Of a stretch of 64,000 nucleotides of DNA, positions 35,163-43,464 are shown one piece after another. The position numbers and the translations under genes were made by a program. This DNA is from Maribacter vaceletii (GTDB taxonomy: Bacteria > Bacteroidota > Bacteroidia > Flavobacteriales > Flavobacteriaceae), in the NCBI RefSeq assembly GCF_003634105.1, contig NZ_RBIQ01000007.1, positions 682,001 through 746,000 of the forward strand. Direction: 5' to 3'. The stretch's first letter is position 1; each line of letters begins with the position of its first letter. The notes under the pieces were generated by a model. That model searched no databases, had not been told where the DNA came from, and worked only from the letters and a program-made list of their open reading frames with translations.

Positions 35163-36401
35163 ATGATTCAAGAAAATGTTGAAGTATTAATAATAGGAGC
35201 AGGACCATCTGGCTCAGTAGCAGCTTCCTATTTGCACAACAATGGCTTTAAAGTAAAAGTTGTAGAAAAAAGTACATTCCCTAGATTTGTAATTGGGGAA
35301 AGTCTTTTACCAAGATGTATGGATCATTTTGATGAAGTAGATTTATTACAACCCTTAAAAGATTTTGGGTTTGAAGTTAAATCTGGCGCTCGATTTATGA
35401 GAGGAGAAGAAATTTGTAATTTTGACTTTGCAAAAAAACATGGCGAAGGTTGGGATTGGACCTGGCAAGTACCCAGAGCGGATTTTGATACTATATTAAC
35501 TAATACACTAATAGAAAGAGGTGTAGATATTGCTTTTGAACAAGAAGTTACGGATGTCGTTATAACTGATGAAGGCTCTACAATTACTTTAAAAAATAGC
35601 AAAGGTGAAATTTCTAAAATTTTTGCTAAATTTATTATTGACTCAAGTGGATACGGCAGAGTATTACCCAGAATATTAGATTTAGATAAGCCATCTCCGC
35701 TACCAAAACATTCTTCAATATTTGCGCATGTTAAAGACACTAAACGACCTGAAGGAGTAGAAGGAACTTTAATAACGTTTGATGTTTTAAGTAAAGAAAC
35801 CTGGTTATGGGTAATTCCTTTTTCTAATGGTCATACTAGTTTAGGTCTTGTAGGACCTACAGAATACATGGAATCTTTTAAAGGTACCAACGAAGAAAAG
35901 CTAAAAGAAATAATAAAACTATCTAGTTATTACAGAGACCGTTTTGATGAAGTAGCTATTGACTTTGAACCAAAACTTATTAAAAATTACTCTAAATCTG
36001 TGAAACAAATTTACGGTAAAGGATATGCGCTTACAGGTAATAGTGCAGAATTTTTAGACCCTGTATTTTCTTCTGGTGTAACATTTGCTACCGAATCTGC
36101 TTTACTGGCCGCAAAATTAGCAGCAAAAGAATTAAAAGGAGAAGAGGTAAACTGGGAAGAAGACTATTATGGCTATATAAAAGAAGGTGTAGATGTTTTT
36201 GCTACTTATGTAAAAGAGTGGTATACAGGAAACCTACAAAAAATATTTTTTCACAGGCCAGAAAATCCTGAAATAAAAAAGCAAATATGCGCTGTATTAG
36301 CTGGTTATGTTTGGGATAAAACAAACCCTTTTGTAAAAAATCATAATCGTTTGGTAAGGACTGTTGCAAAGGTAATAGACATGGAAAACCAAACCGTGTA
36401 A
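35163..36401 (+). CDS. Flavin-dependent halogenase-like oxidoreductase
   Basis: A 412-residue flavoprotein. The FAD motif GAGPSG is at 12-17, and GESLLP at 45-50 is typical of phenolic halogenases. Lys73 in GFEVKSGARF matches the catalytic Lys position of FADH2-dependent halogenases. The WxWxIP motif is present (Trp214, Trp216, Ile218, Pro219), as is FxxPxxSxG (Phe297, Pro300, Ser303, Gly305). Chlorinated flexirubins are known, so chlorination of the aryl head group or resorcinol is plausible. A non-halogenating oxygenase or reductase is the alternative. It is transcribed away from the cluster and ends at a bidirectional terminator. Confidence 0.82.
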   Translation: MIQENVEVLIIGAGPSGSVAASYLHNNGFKVKVVEKSTFPRFVIGESLLPRCMDHFDEVDLLQPLKDFGFEVKSGARFMRGEEICNFDFAKKHGEGWDWTWQVPRADFDTILTNTLIERGVDIAFEQEVTDVVITDEGSTITLKNSKGEISKIFAKFIIDSSGYGRVLPRILDLDKPSPLPKHSSIFAHVKDTKRPEGVEGTLITFDVLSKETWLWVIPFSNGHTSLGLVGPTEYMESFKGTNEEKLKEIIKLSSYYRDRFDEVAIDFEPKLIKNYSKSVKQIYGKGYALTGNSAEFLDPVFSSGVTFATESALLAAKLAAKELKGEEVNWEEDYYGYIKEGVDVFATYVKEWYTGNLQKIFFHRPENPEIKKQICAVLAGYVWDKTNPFVKNHNRLVRTVAKVIDMENQTV

Positions 36402-36405
36402 CAAC

Positions 36406-36440
36406 AAAAAAGGGAGCAATTAAAAATTGCTCCCTTTTTT
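36406..36440. terminator. Bidirectional intrinsic terminator
   Basis: A perfect 16-base stem (A-rich start, core GGGAGCAATT, T-rich end) with a 3-base loop lies between the convergent halogenase and secreted-protein genes. A-run and T-run flanks allow termination on both strands. Confidence 0.88.
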
Positions 36441-36456
36441 AAATTTTTAAAACTTC

Positions 36457-37062
36457 TTATTTTAAAGCTTTCTTTTTAAGATACGCTGCAAAAGATTTTG
36501 CTGCTTTAGCATAACATTCAGAAATTCTATAACCAGAATTATAATCATTACCCATAGCACCATAGCCCTGTACATCGTAAAATTTTCCAGAGAATAAAAC
36601 ATTTCCTGGATTACTAGTTTCATATACACTAAAAGTTACATCTATCTCTGCATTTTTTCTTACAATACCAACATTGTATCCTGCATATATCTTATTTGAA
36701 TGTACCTTCATTGTGTATTCTGCTTCTGCATTGTCACTAGAAACCGAAAGTTCTCCATCATCAAATCTTTTATTGAAAGATTCTATAAACTTAGGCTCAT
36801 AAAATTCTTCTCTATCCGAAAACCAAGAAGCTTTAAATTTTTCTCCCAAACCAGCTTCTTTTTCTTCTCTCTTCTTCATTTTATCTGCTAAAAAATCTTC
36901 TTCCGAATCGTATTTTGGAATCTCTAAATCAGAATAATCAAACTCAAGAGCATACTCTTTAATACCTTTTAAATCTTTTGGGTTTCCATCAATCTCTTTT
37001 AATTTTTGAGCTTGAGTTGCTCCCGTGATAAGCAAAAATGCTACTAATGCAATTTTTTTCAT
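36457..37062 (-). CDS. Hypothetical secreted protein
   Basis: A 201-residue protein with a signal peptide ending near GATQAQ. The mature chain is Lys/Glu/Asp-rich in the first half. The second half has a beta-rich segment (EAEYTMKVHSNKIYAGYNVG) with a following short helix at the C-terminus. I do not recognise a family. It lies downstream of the PAP2-like gene, with a 78-base gap, and converges on the halogenase. Nothing ties it to pigment synthesis. Confidence 0.7.
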   Translation of the reverse strand: MKKIALVAFLLITGATQAQKLKEIDGNPKDLKGIKEYALEFDYSDLEIPKYDSEEDFLADKMKKREEKEAGLGEKFKASWFSDREEFYEPKFIESFNKRFDDGELSVSSDNAEAEYTMKVHSNKIYAGYNVGIVRKNAEIDVTFSVYETSNPGNVLFSGKFYDVQGYGAMGNDYNSGYRISECYAKAAKSFAAYLKKKALK

Positions 37063-37140
37063 GTGTAATTTTTAATGGTTGTTAATTATTAATTTCTACT
37101 AACGAAAACGAGTAATATACCTTTTAAGTATATATAAACT

Positions 37141-38016
37141 TTAAAAGGTACCAACTACTCCAATTTGTCCAGGACCAAAATTAAGATTCCAGCTAATTTT
37201 TTTATCTCCTTGGTTATACTTTTCATTATACTTAGAATCTAAATAGCGATCTATAGATTCTACTGTAAAAATACTAATTGCTACACCTAAAGCGATATCT
37301 GAAAGCCAATGTTTCCCCTCCCATAACCTAGAAACTGCAGGAACAGAGCCAACGGCGTAAATCCCCGTTTTTACCCAAGGATTTTTAAATTGCTTTGCAA
37401 TAGCATGGGCATTTGTCATTGCTAAAATAGTATGCCCAGAAGGAAAGGAATGATACTTTTTATTTCCTGCCCAAAAAGGTCTAAAAGTGTCACTAGATTT
37501 TCCGCTTAAAGGTCTTGCCCTACCTACTGCCGATTTTAATACTTGTTGCAATAGCCCTGCTGAAGTAGCAGATGCAATTAATAAAACTCCTGTTCTTCTT
37601 AATTTTTCGTCCTTTAAAACTAAACCTGTTACATAAACTGCTCCCGTGATCATATAATTATTAGTAGGGCTACCAACACTAAAACCGTAATCTCTTATTC
37701 CTTTTGGAATATCATCTTTTATTCCAATAAAATAATCGGATACTGGCTCATCTACTAAATAAATTAAGCTTGTACCAGCAGCAGTATAACCAAAATTTGC
37801 CCATTGCTTACCTTGCCAATGTAGTGGTCTTGTATAAGAGTATCCTACCCCTTTAAATACATTTCCCATGTCATAGCTTAACATTTTCCACCTGGTTTCT
37901 GGCATTTTTATTGTTTTATCCTGCGCAAAAGAAATCACTGAAAAAAACAAAAGAAAAAGTAGTACTGTTTTTGACAGGTTACATAAAAACAAAGTATTTG
38001 TTTTTTTAGGTTCCAT
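37141..38016 (-). CDS. PAP2-family phosphatase
   Basis: A 291-residue membrane-associated acid phosphatase with a signal-type N-terminal helix (about 15-31). The three PAP2 motifs are complete: KSAVGRARP (161-169), PSGH (192-195) and SR-x5-H-x3-D (Ser229, Arg230, His236, Asp240). Substrates in the family include phosphatidate and undecaprenyl diphosphate. It follows tex after 10 bases and is probably co-transcribed with it. Confidence 0.9.
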   Translation of the reverse strand: MEPKKTNTLFLCNLSKTVLLFLLFFSVISFAQDKTIKMPETRWKMLSYDMGNVFKGVGYSYTRPLHWQGKQWANFGYTAAGTSLIYLVDEPVSDYFIGIKDDIPKGIRDYGFSVGSPTNNYMITGAVYVTGLVLKDEKLRRTGVLLIASATSAGLLQQVLKSAVGRARPLSGKSSDTFRPFWAGNKKYHSFPSGHTILAMTNAHAIAKQFKNPWVKTGIYAVGSVPAVSRLWEGKHWLSDIALGVAISIFTVESIDRYLDSKYNEKYNQGDKKISWNLNFGPGQIGVVGTF

Positions 38017-38026
38017 ATATATAGTT

Positions 38027-40144
38027 TTAATTGTGTAAAGCTAATTGAATACGTTTTCTTGGCACATCAACCTCCAAAACTTTTACAATAATTTGTTGCT
38101 GTAAGCTTACATGTTCATTAACATCTTTTACAAAAGTATCTGCTAAATTAGAAACATGTATTAATCCACTTTCTTTTATTCCAACATCTACAAAACAACC
38201 AAAATTTGTAATATTATTTACTATTCCGGGCAATAGTTGCCCTTCTCTTAAATCTGTTATAGATTTTATATTCTGATTAAATGTAAAAACCTTTGCTTTT
38301 TCTCGTATATCTAATCCTGGTTTTTCTAACTCTTTAATGATATCCTTTAATGTTAAGAGACCCACACTGTCAGATATATATTTACTAAGATTAATAGCAT
38401 CTAACTCTTTTTTATCTCCAATAAGATTTTCTATAGCAACTCCCTTATCTTTTGCCATTTTTTCGGCAATTGCATAACTTTCTGGATGTATGGCAGAGTC
38501 ATCTAAAGGGTTCTTTGCATTTTTTATTCTTAAAAAAGCCGCTCCTTGCTCAAAAGCCTTACCACCTAATCTTGGAACCTTTTTAATAGCTATTCTACTT
38601 TTAAAAGGACCGTTTTCATTCCTATAAGTTACAATATTTTCTGCCAATTTAGGACCTATACCAGAAACATAACTTAATAAAGAGGTGCTCGCAGTATTTA
38701 TATTTACCCCAACAAAATTTACACAGCTTTCTACTACAGTATCTAAAGAGTTTTGCAATTTTGTTTGATCTACATCATGTTGGTATTGCCCAACGCCAAT
38801 AGATTTTGCATCAATCTTTACTAGTTCTGCTAAAGGGTCCGCTAGCCTTCTTCCTATAGATACTGCCCCTCTTACGGTAACATCGTAATTAGGAAATTCT
38901 TCTCTTGCTATTTTTGAAGCAGAATAAATAGATGCTCCTGCCTCACTAACCACAAAAACTTCTATCTCATTTTTAAAATGAACACGTTTAACCAATTGCT
39001 CTGTTTCTCTAGAGGCTGTTCCATTTCCTATTGCAATTGCTTCTATTTTGTAGGCATCTGCAAGAGAACTTATTTTCTTTATAGCTCCCGAGCTATCATT
39101 CTGGGGCGCATGAGGGTAAATAGTTTCATTGTGTTCTAAATCTCCTTGCGCACTTAAACAAACCATTTTACATCCTGTTCTAAAACCGGGATCTATAGCT
39201 AAAATTCTTTTTTCTCCCAATGGAGAGCCTAATAGTAATTGTTTTAAATTTTTAGAGAAAACCAATATTGCAGATTCATCTGCTTTTTCTTTAGCAAGTT
39301 TTAGTCTTTCATTAGACAACGAAGGGTACAATAATCTTTTATATGCGTCCTTTATTGCTATAGAAATTTGGATACTACAAACATTATTGCTTTTAATAAT
39401 ACGGTCTTCTATTTTAGACAAAGCTCTTTCCGCATCTACCTCTATTTTCACACGAATAAAACCTTCATTTTCTGCTCTTAAAATAGCTAATAATCTATGC
39501 GATGGACATCTTCCTAAAGATTCACTCCAATCAAAATAATCGCGAAACTTTTGCGCTTTTTCATCGTTTTTCTTTGTACTAATAACCTTAGTTGTTATTT
39601 GTGCAAATTTTTCTAACTGATATCTTATTTGATTTCTAATATCAGACCGTTCATTAACCCATTCTGCAATAATATGGCGAGCACCCTCTAGAGCGTCCTC
39701 TTCATTTTCCACAAGATTATTAACATATTTAGATACCGTAAACTCCAAATCGGTAGCATTCTGTGCCATAATTATTTTGGCCAAAGGTTCTAAACCTTTA
39801 TTTCTTGCAGCTTCTGCTTTTGTTTTTTTGCTCTTTTTATATGGAAGATATATGTCTTCTAGCGTAGTTAAATCTGGCGCATTATTAACTTTCTGGACAA
39901 GCTCAGAAGTTACTACTTCTTGCTCTTCTAATGCTTTTAGTATTGCTTTTTTACGTTTTTCAAGAGCTTCAAATTGTGTTTTAAACGTAACTATTTGCCC
40001 TATTTGAACCTCATCTAGATTCCCTGTACGTTCTTTTCTATACCTAGAAATAAAAGGAACTGTACAATCTTCTTTTAGTAGCTCTATAGTATTTTTAATC
40101 CCTTTTTCAGGAAGATTGGTGTGTTTAAGTATATAATTTATCAT
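38027..40144 (-). CDS. tex: Tex-family RNA-binding transcription accessory protein
   Basis: A 705-residue protein with the Tex layout: an N-terminal helical region (1-200), a YqgF/RNase H-like domain (about 300-430, ILAIDPGFRTGCKMV), a helix-hairpin-helix domain (about 480-570) and a C-terminal S1 RNA-binding domain (about 630-702). It is about 60-70 residues shorter than Tex from Proteobacteria, as usual in Bacteroidota. A strong terminator-like hairpin ends 8 bases before its ATG. Confidence 0.95.
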   Translation of the reverse strand: MINYILKHTNLPEKGIKNTIELLKEDCTVPFISRYRKERTGNLDEVQIGQIVTFKTQFEALEKRKKAILKALEEQEVVTSELVQKVNNAPDLTTLEDIYLPYKKSKKTKAEAARNKGLEPLAKIIMAQNATDLEFTVSKYVNNLVENEEDALEGARHIIAEWVNERSDIRNQIRYQLEKFAQITTKVISTKKNDEKAQKFRDYFDWSESLGRCPSHRLLAILRAENEGFIRVKIEVDAERALSKIEDRIIKSNNVCSIQISIAIKDAYKRLLYPSLSNERLKLAKEKADESAILVFSKNLKQLLLGSPLGEKRILAIDPGFRTGCKMVCLSAQGDLEHNETIYPHAPQNDSSGAIKKISSLADAYKIEAIAIGNGTASRETEQLVKRVHFKNEIEVFVVSEAGASIYSASKIAREEFPNYDVTVRGAVSIGRRLADPLAELVKIDAKSIGVGQYQHDVDQTKLQNSLDTVVESCVNFVGVNINTASTSLLSYVSGIGPKLAENIVTYRNENGPFKSRIAIKKVPRLGGKAFEQGAAFLRIKNAKNPLDDSAIHPESYAIAEKMAKDKGVAIENLIGDKKELDAINLSKYISDSVGLLTLKDIIKELEKPGLDIREKAKVFTFNQNIKSITDLREGQLLPGIVNNITNFGCFVDVGIKESGLIHVSNLADTFVKDVNEHVSLQQQIIVKVLEVDVPRKRIQLALHN

Positions 40145-40174
40145 AAAAAAAACCTTATAAATTAATTTATAAGG
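40145..40174 (-). terminator. Intrinsic terminator or attenuator before tex
   Basis: A 22-base perfect palindrome (arms CCTTATAAATT) is followed on the minus strand by eight T residues that run into the tex ATG. It would stop transcription from the Cys-rich small gene. It also stands between any upstream promoter and tex. Confidence 0.75.
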
Positions 40175-40224
40175 CCTGTAATATATTTAACTCTACTGTA
40201 ATAATAGAATTTATTTTAAACTAA

Positions 40225-40407
40225 TTAAGCTACTTTTTTAAGTAAATCAAAACAAGGACATTTACCGCAACGCTTACTTTCCGATTTCTTGTACTTATTG
40301 CAACATTTACTCTTTAGCTTATTTGGGTTAATAGAAACCGTCTTTGCTAATCTTTTTATTGCTTTTTTATTTTTTCCCAAAACAACATTATTATTTGTTG
40401 CCAACAA
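40225..40407 (-). CDS. Small Cys-rich protein, hypothetical
   Basis: A 60-residue, strongly basic protein. Five Cys residues cluster in the last third (KCCNKYKKSESKRCGKCPC), which suggests a zinc- or other metal-binding knuckle. The frame has no ATG, so a TTG at 40407 or 40404 would be the start. It is bounded by ferritin upstream (44 bases away) and a terminator downstream. Nothing in context fixes its function; a metal link through ferritin is only suggestive. Confidence 0.5.
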   Translation of the reverse strand: MLATNNNVVLGKNKKAIKRLAKTVSINPNKLKSKCCNKYKKSESKRCGKCPCFDLLKKVA

Positions 40408-40451
40408 ATATATGTTATTTTAATTTAATCTAAATAAGTAGTTGTAAAAAA

Positions 40452-40970
40452 TTATTCTGGAGTATCCATAGATGCAGAGGTAACTGTTAATTGTTCTATA
40501 TCTCTATCAAACAAATACAATCCTCCTTTATCATTACCAATAAGGTTAATTTTATCTAAAACAGTACGTGCCATAGCTTCTTCTTCTATTTGTTCAGACA
40601 CATACCATTGTAAAAAGTTATGTGTTGCATAATCTCTTTCTTCTAAAGTTATATGTACTAAATCGTTAATACTGCTGGATACAAAAATTTCATGTTCTAA
40701 TAATTTTTCGAACATTTCTTTAAAAGAAGTAAAAGTTACATTAGGAGCTGCTAATTGTGATATTTGTGCATGACCGCCACGCTCATTTATAAATTTTACT
40801 AACTTAAGCATATGATCACGCTCTTCCTGTGATTGATCATACATAAATCCTGCAACACCTTCTAGTCCTTTAACCTCAGCCCAACAAGCCATTGCTAAAT
40901 ATATTTGTGAAGATTCTGCTTCTATTTTTATTTGGGCATTTAATGCTTTTTCTATTTTTTTTGATAACAT
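40452..40970 (-). CDS. Bacterial non-haem ferritin
   Basis: A 172-residue four-helix-bundle ferritin. The di-iron ligand pattern is visible: Glu17 region (KIEAESSQIYLAMACW), the EExxHM-like EERDHMLK in helix 2, and a later EQIEEEAMA helix. It would store iron as a 24-mer. It follows metG after 29 bases and may be read from the same transcript or from its own weak promoter. Confidence 0.93.
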   Translation of the reverse strand: MLSKKIEKALNAQIKIEAESSQIYLAMACWAEVKGLEGVAGFMYDQSQEERDHMLKLVKFINERGGHAQISQLAAPNVTFTSFKEMFEKLLEHEIFVSSSINDLVHITLEERDYATHNFLQWYVSEQIEEEAMARTVLDKINLIGNDKGGLYLFDRDIEQLTVTSASMDTPE

Positions 40971-40999
40971 ATCTTTTCTTTTTTTATAAAATTACAATT

Positions 41000-43066
41000 T
41001 TAATTTATTGTTTCCCCGTTAGAAACGCCTTCATCATCCGGATTTACAAAAACTAATTTTCCTTCTACATTTTCGGTCATTAATATCATTCCCTCACTTT
41101 CTACACCACGTAGTGCTCTTGGAGCTAAGTTAACCAATACCGTAACTTTTTTACCAACTATTTCTTCTGGTTTAAAACTCTCTGCTATACCAGAAACAAT
41201 GGTTCTTGTATCTAGACCAGTATCTACCTTTAACACCAATAATTTTTTTGCTTTTGGCATTTTCTCTGCTTCTATGATTGTACCAACGCGCATATCTAAC
41301 TTAGAAAAATCATCAAAAGTAATTGTATCTTTTTGAGGCGTTACTTCTTTATTAGCATTTTCGTTTGCCTTTTTAGTAGCTTCTAATTTATCTAATTGTG
41401 CTTGCACTTCTTTGTCTTCTATTTTTCTAAATAGCAATTCTGCTTTATTAATTTGATGATTAGGAGCTATTAATATATCTTTCTCTGAAATATCCTCCCA
41501 AGTAAGATTATTTAACTGTAAAATTCCTTTTAATTTAGTTGATGTAAATGGTAAAAAAGGTTCACTAAGTACTGCTAATGCAGATGCTATTTGTAATGCC
41601 ACATACATTACTGTTTTTACACGCTCTTCGTCTGTTTTTATCAACTTCCAAGGCTCTTCATCTGCTAAGTATTTGTTACCCAAACGCGCCAAATTCATAA
41701 GCTCTTGCCCTGCTTCTCTAAAACGATACCTTTCTATAGAACTAGATATTATTTCTGGATATTTTTTTACTTCTGCCAAAGCCGCTAAATCTATTTCTGA
41801 AAATTTTGCTGGCTCAGGAATTACTCCATCATAGTATTTATGCGTTAATACTGCTACACGGTTTACAAAGTTTCCGAAAATGGCAACTAGTTCATTATTA
41901 TTACGTGCTTGAAAATCTTTCCAAGTAAAATCGTTATCCTTTGTTTCTGGAGCATTTGCCGTTAAGGTATAACGCAAAACATCTTGCATGTTTGGAAATT
42001 CTTCTAAATACTCATGTAACCACACTGCCCAATTTTTAGAGGTAGAAAGTTTATTCCCTTCTAGGTTTAGAAACTCATTTGCTGGTACATTTTCTGGCAA
42101 AATATAATCCCCATGGGCTTTTAAAATTGCTGGAAAAATAATACAATGAAAAACAATATTATCCTTACCAATAAAGTGTACCATTTTAGTATCGTCAGAC
42201 TTCCAATAGGGCTCCCAGTCTTTTCCTTCTCGAGCTGCCCATTCTTTAGTGGAGGAAATGTAGCCTATAGGTGCATCAAACCAAACATAAAGAACTTTTC
42301 CTTCTCCTCCTTCTACAGGCACAGGAATACCCCAATCTAAATCTCTAGTAACTGCTCTCGGCTTTAATCCATCATCTATCCAAGACTTACATTGCCCGTA
42401 AACATTAGGCTTCCAATCTTTTTTATGTCCTTCTAAAATCCATTCTTTTAAAAAATCCTCATGTCTATCTAACGGCAAAAACCAATGTTTGGTTTCTTTT
42501 AATGTTGGCACTGCTCCAGTAATAGTAGATTTTGGGTTTATTAAATCGGTTGCATTTAAAGAGGAACCACAATTTTCGCATTGATCCCCATATGCTTCTT
42601 CATTACCACATTTAGGGCACGTACCAATTACAAAACGGTCTGCTAAAAATTGTTTTGCTTCTTCATCATATAACTGTGCAGTAGTCTCTTCTATAAACTC
42701 CCCTTTATCATTTAAAGTTTTGAAAAATTCTGAAGCTGTTTTATGATGAATTTCTGCTGATGTTCTAGAATAATTATCAAATGTAATCCCAAAATCTTGA
42801 AACGACTTTTTTATAATACCATTATACTTATCTATTACATCCTTAGGAGTAATACCTTCTTTCTTTGCTTTCATAGAGATAGCAACTCCATGTTCATCAC
42901 TACCGCAAACAAAAGCCACATCATTATTTGTTAATCGCAAAAAACGTGCATAAATATCTGCTGGAACATATACTCCTGCTAAATGTCCAATGTGTATTGG
43001 TCCGTTAGTATACGGTAATGCTGCTGTAATTGTATATCTGGAAGGTTTATTTTGCTGTGTAGACAT
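41000..43066 (-). CDS. metG: Methionyl-tRNA synthetase
   Basis: A 688-residue class I synthetase. HIGH is at 25-28, and the KMSKS-like loop reads KLSTSKNW near residue 342. The zinc knuckle is CPKC...CENC (about 149-167). A C-terminal tRNA-binding (EMAP-like) domain, about 580-688, is fused, as is common in Bacteroidota. It is housekeeping and covers the full family length. Confidence 0.97.
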   Translation of the reverse strand: MSTQQNKPSRYTITAALPYTNGPIHIGHLAGVYVPADIYARFLRLTNNDVAFVCGSDEHGVAISMKAKKEGITPKDVIDKYNGIIKKSFQDFGITFDNYSRTSAEIHHKTASEFFKTLNDKGEFIEETTAQLYDEEAKQFLADRFVIGTCPKCGNEEAYGDQCENCGSSLNATDLINPKSTITGAVPTLKETKHWFLPLDRHEDFLKEWILEGHKKDWKPNVYGQCKSWIDDGLKPRAVTRDLDWGIPVPVEGGEGKVLYVWFDAPIGYISSTKEWAAREGKDWEPYWKSDDTKMVHFIGKDNIVFHCIIFPAILKAHGDYILPENVPANEFLNLEGNKLSTSKNWAVWLHEYLEEFPNMQDVLRYTLTANAPETKDNDFTWKDFQARNNNELVAIFGNFVNRVAVLTHKYYDGVIPEPAKFSEIDLAALAEVKKYPEIISSSIERYRFREAGQELMNLARLGNKYLADEEPWKLIKTDEERVKTVMYVALQIASALAVLSEPFLPFTSTKLKGILQLNNLTWEDISEKDILIAPNHQINKAELLFRKIEDKEVQAQLDKLEATKKANENANKEVTPQKDTITFDDFSKLDMRVGTIIEAEKMPKAKKLLVLKVDTGLDTRTIVSGIAESFKPEEIVGKKVTVLVNLAPRALRGVESEGMILMTENVEGKLVFVNPDDEGVSNGETIN

Positions 43067-43086
43067 GTATAAATTTAATTAAGCAA

Positions 43087-43094
43087 CAAAAATA
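43087..43094 (-). promoter_or_regulatory. Putative -7 promoter element of metG
   Basis: TATTTTTG on the minus strand matches TAnnTTTG and lies 20 bases before the metG ATG. No TTG is present at the normal -33 distance, so the call rests on the -7 box alone. Confidence 0.4.
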
Positions 43095-43246
43095 CAGATT
43101 TTGAGGCTAGTTGTTAGCATTCTAAAGTAAATGAAATTAGAAAACGATAGGAGTAGTAAAGCAAAATGTGTTACTCATCGAAAAAGTATACGAAATTTAA
43201 AATATTTATGTTAAATTATAGGATAAATCTTACAAAATAAAAAATT

Positions 43247-43408
43247 ATGAGTGTTGGAAACCCCAAAAAGTTTACACTTGCTAAAGATATAGCAAAGGAA
43301 AATGAAAAAATAGACTCTAACATAACTAGAGTACATAAAGACAAGAGCCATAAAATTAAAAAAGAGCTTACTTTTTCTACAAAAAATAATAAATCTAAGT
43401 TGGCATAA
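43247..43408 (+). CDS. Small basic protein (53 aa), hypothetical
   Basis: A short frame from ATG to TAA encoding 53 residues, about a quarter of them Lys, starting MSVGNPKKFTLAKDIAKEN. I recognise no domain. It is divergent from metG and ends 3 bases before a hairpin. Codon use looks like that of real genes (no rare clusters), but the length makes the call uncertain. Basic peptides of this kind can bind nucleic acid; that is inference. Confidence 0.45.
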   Translation: MSVGNPKKFTLAKDIAKENEKIDSNITRVHKDKSHKIKKELTFSTKNNKSKLA

Positions 43409-43443
43409 AAAAGCCTTCTAAATACCAAGGTATACAGAAGGCT
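43406..43443 (-). terminator. Intrinsic terminator of the DUF1501 gene
   Basis: Outer arms AGCCTTCT and AGAAGGCT (43412-43419 and 43436-43443) enclose an inner TACC/GGTA stem. On the minus strand the hairpin is followed by six T residues. It lies 22 bases past the DUF1501 stop. Confidence 0.75.
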
Positions 43444-43464
43444 AAGTACATAGTGGGGATACTT

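Noticed and set aside
35324-35740. 138-residue minus-strand frame
   Set aside because: It is opposite the halogenase, with no homology and no promoter, so it is a shadow.
39129-39539. 136-residue plus-strand frame
   Set aside because: It is contained in tex on the other strand and has the composition of an antisense reading.
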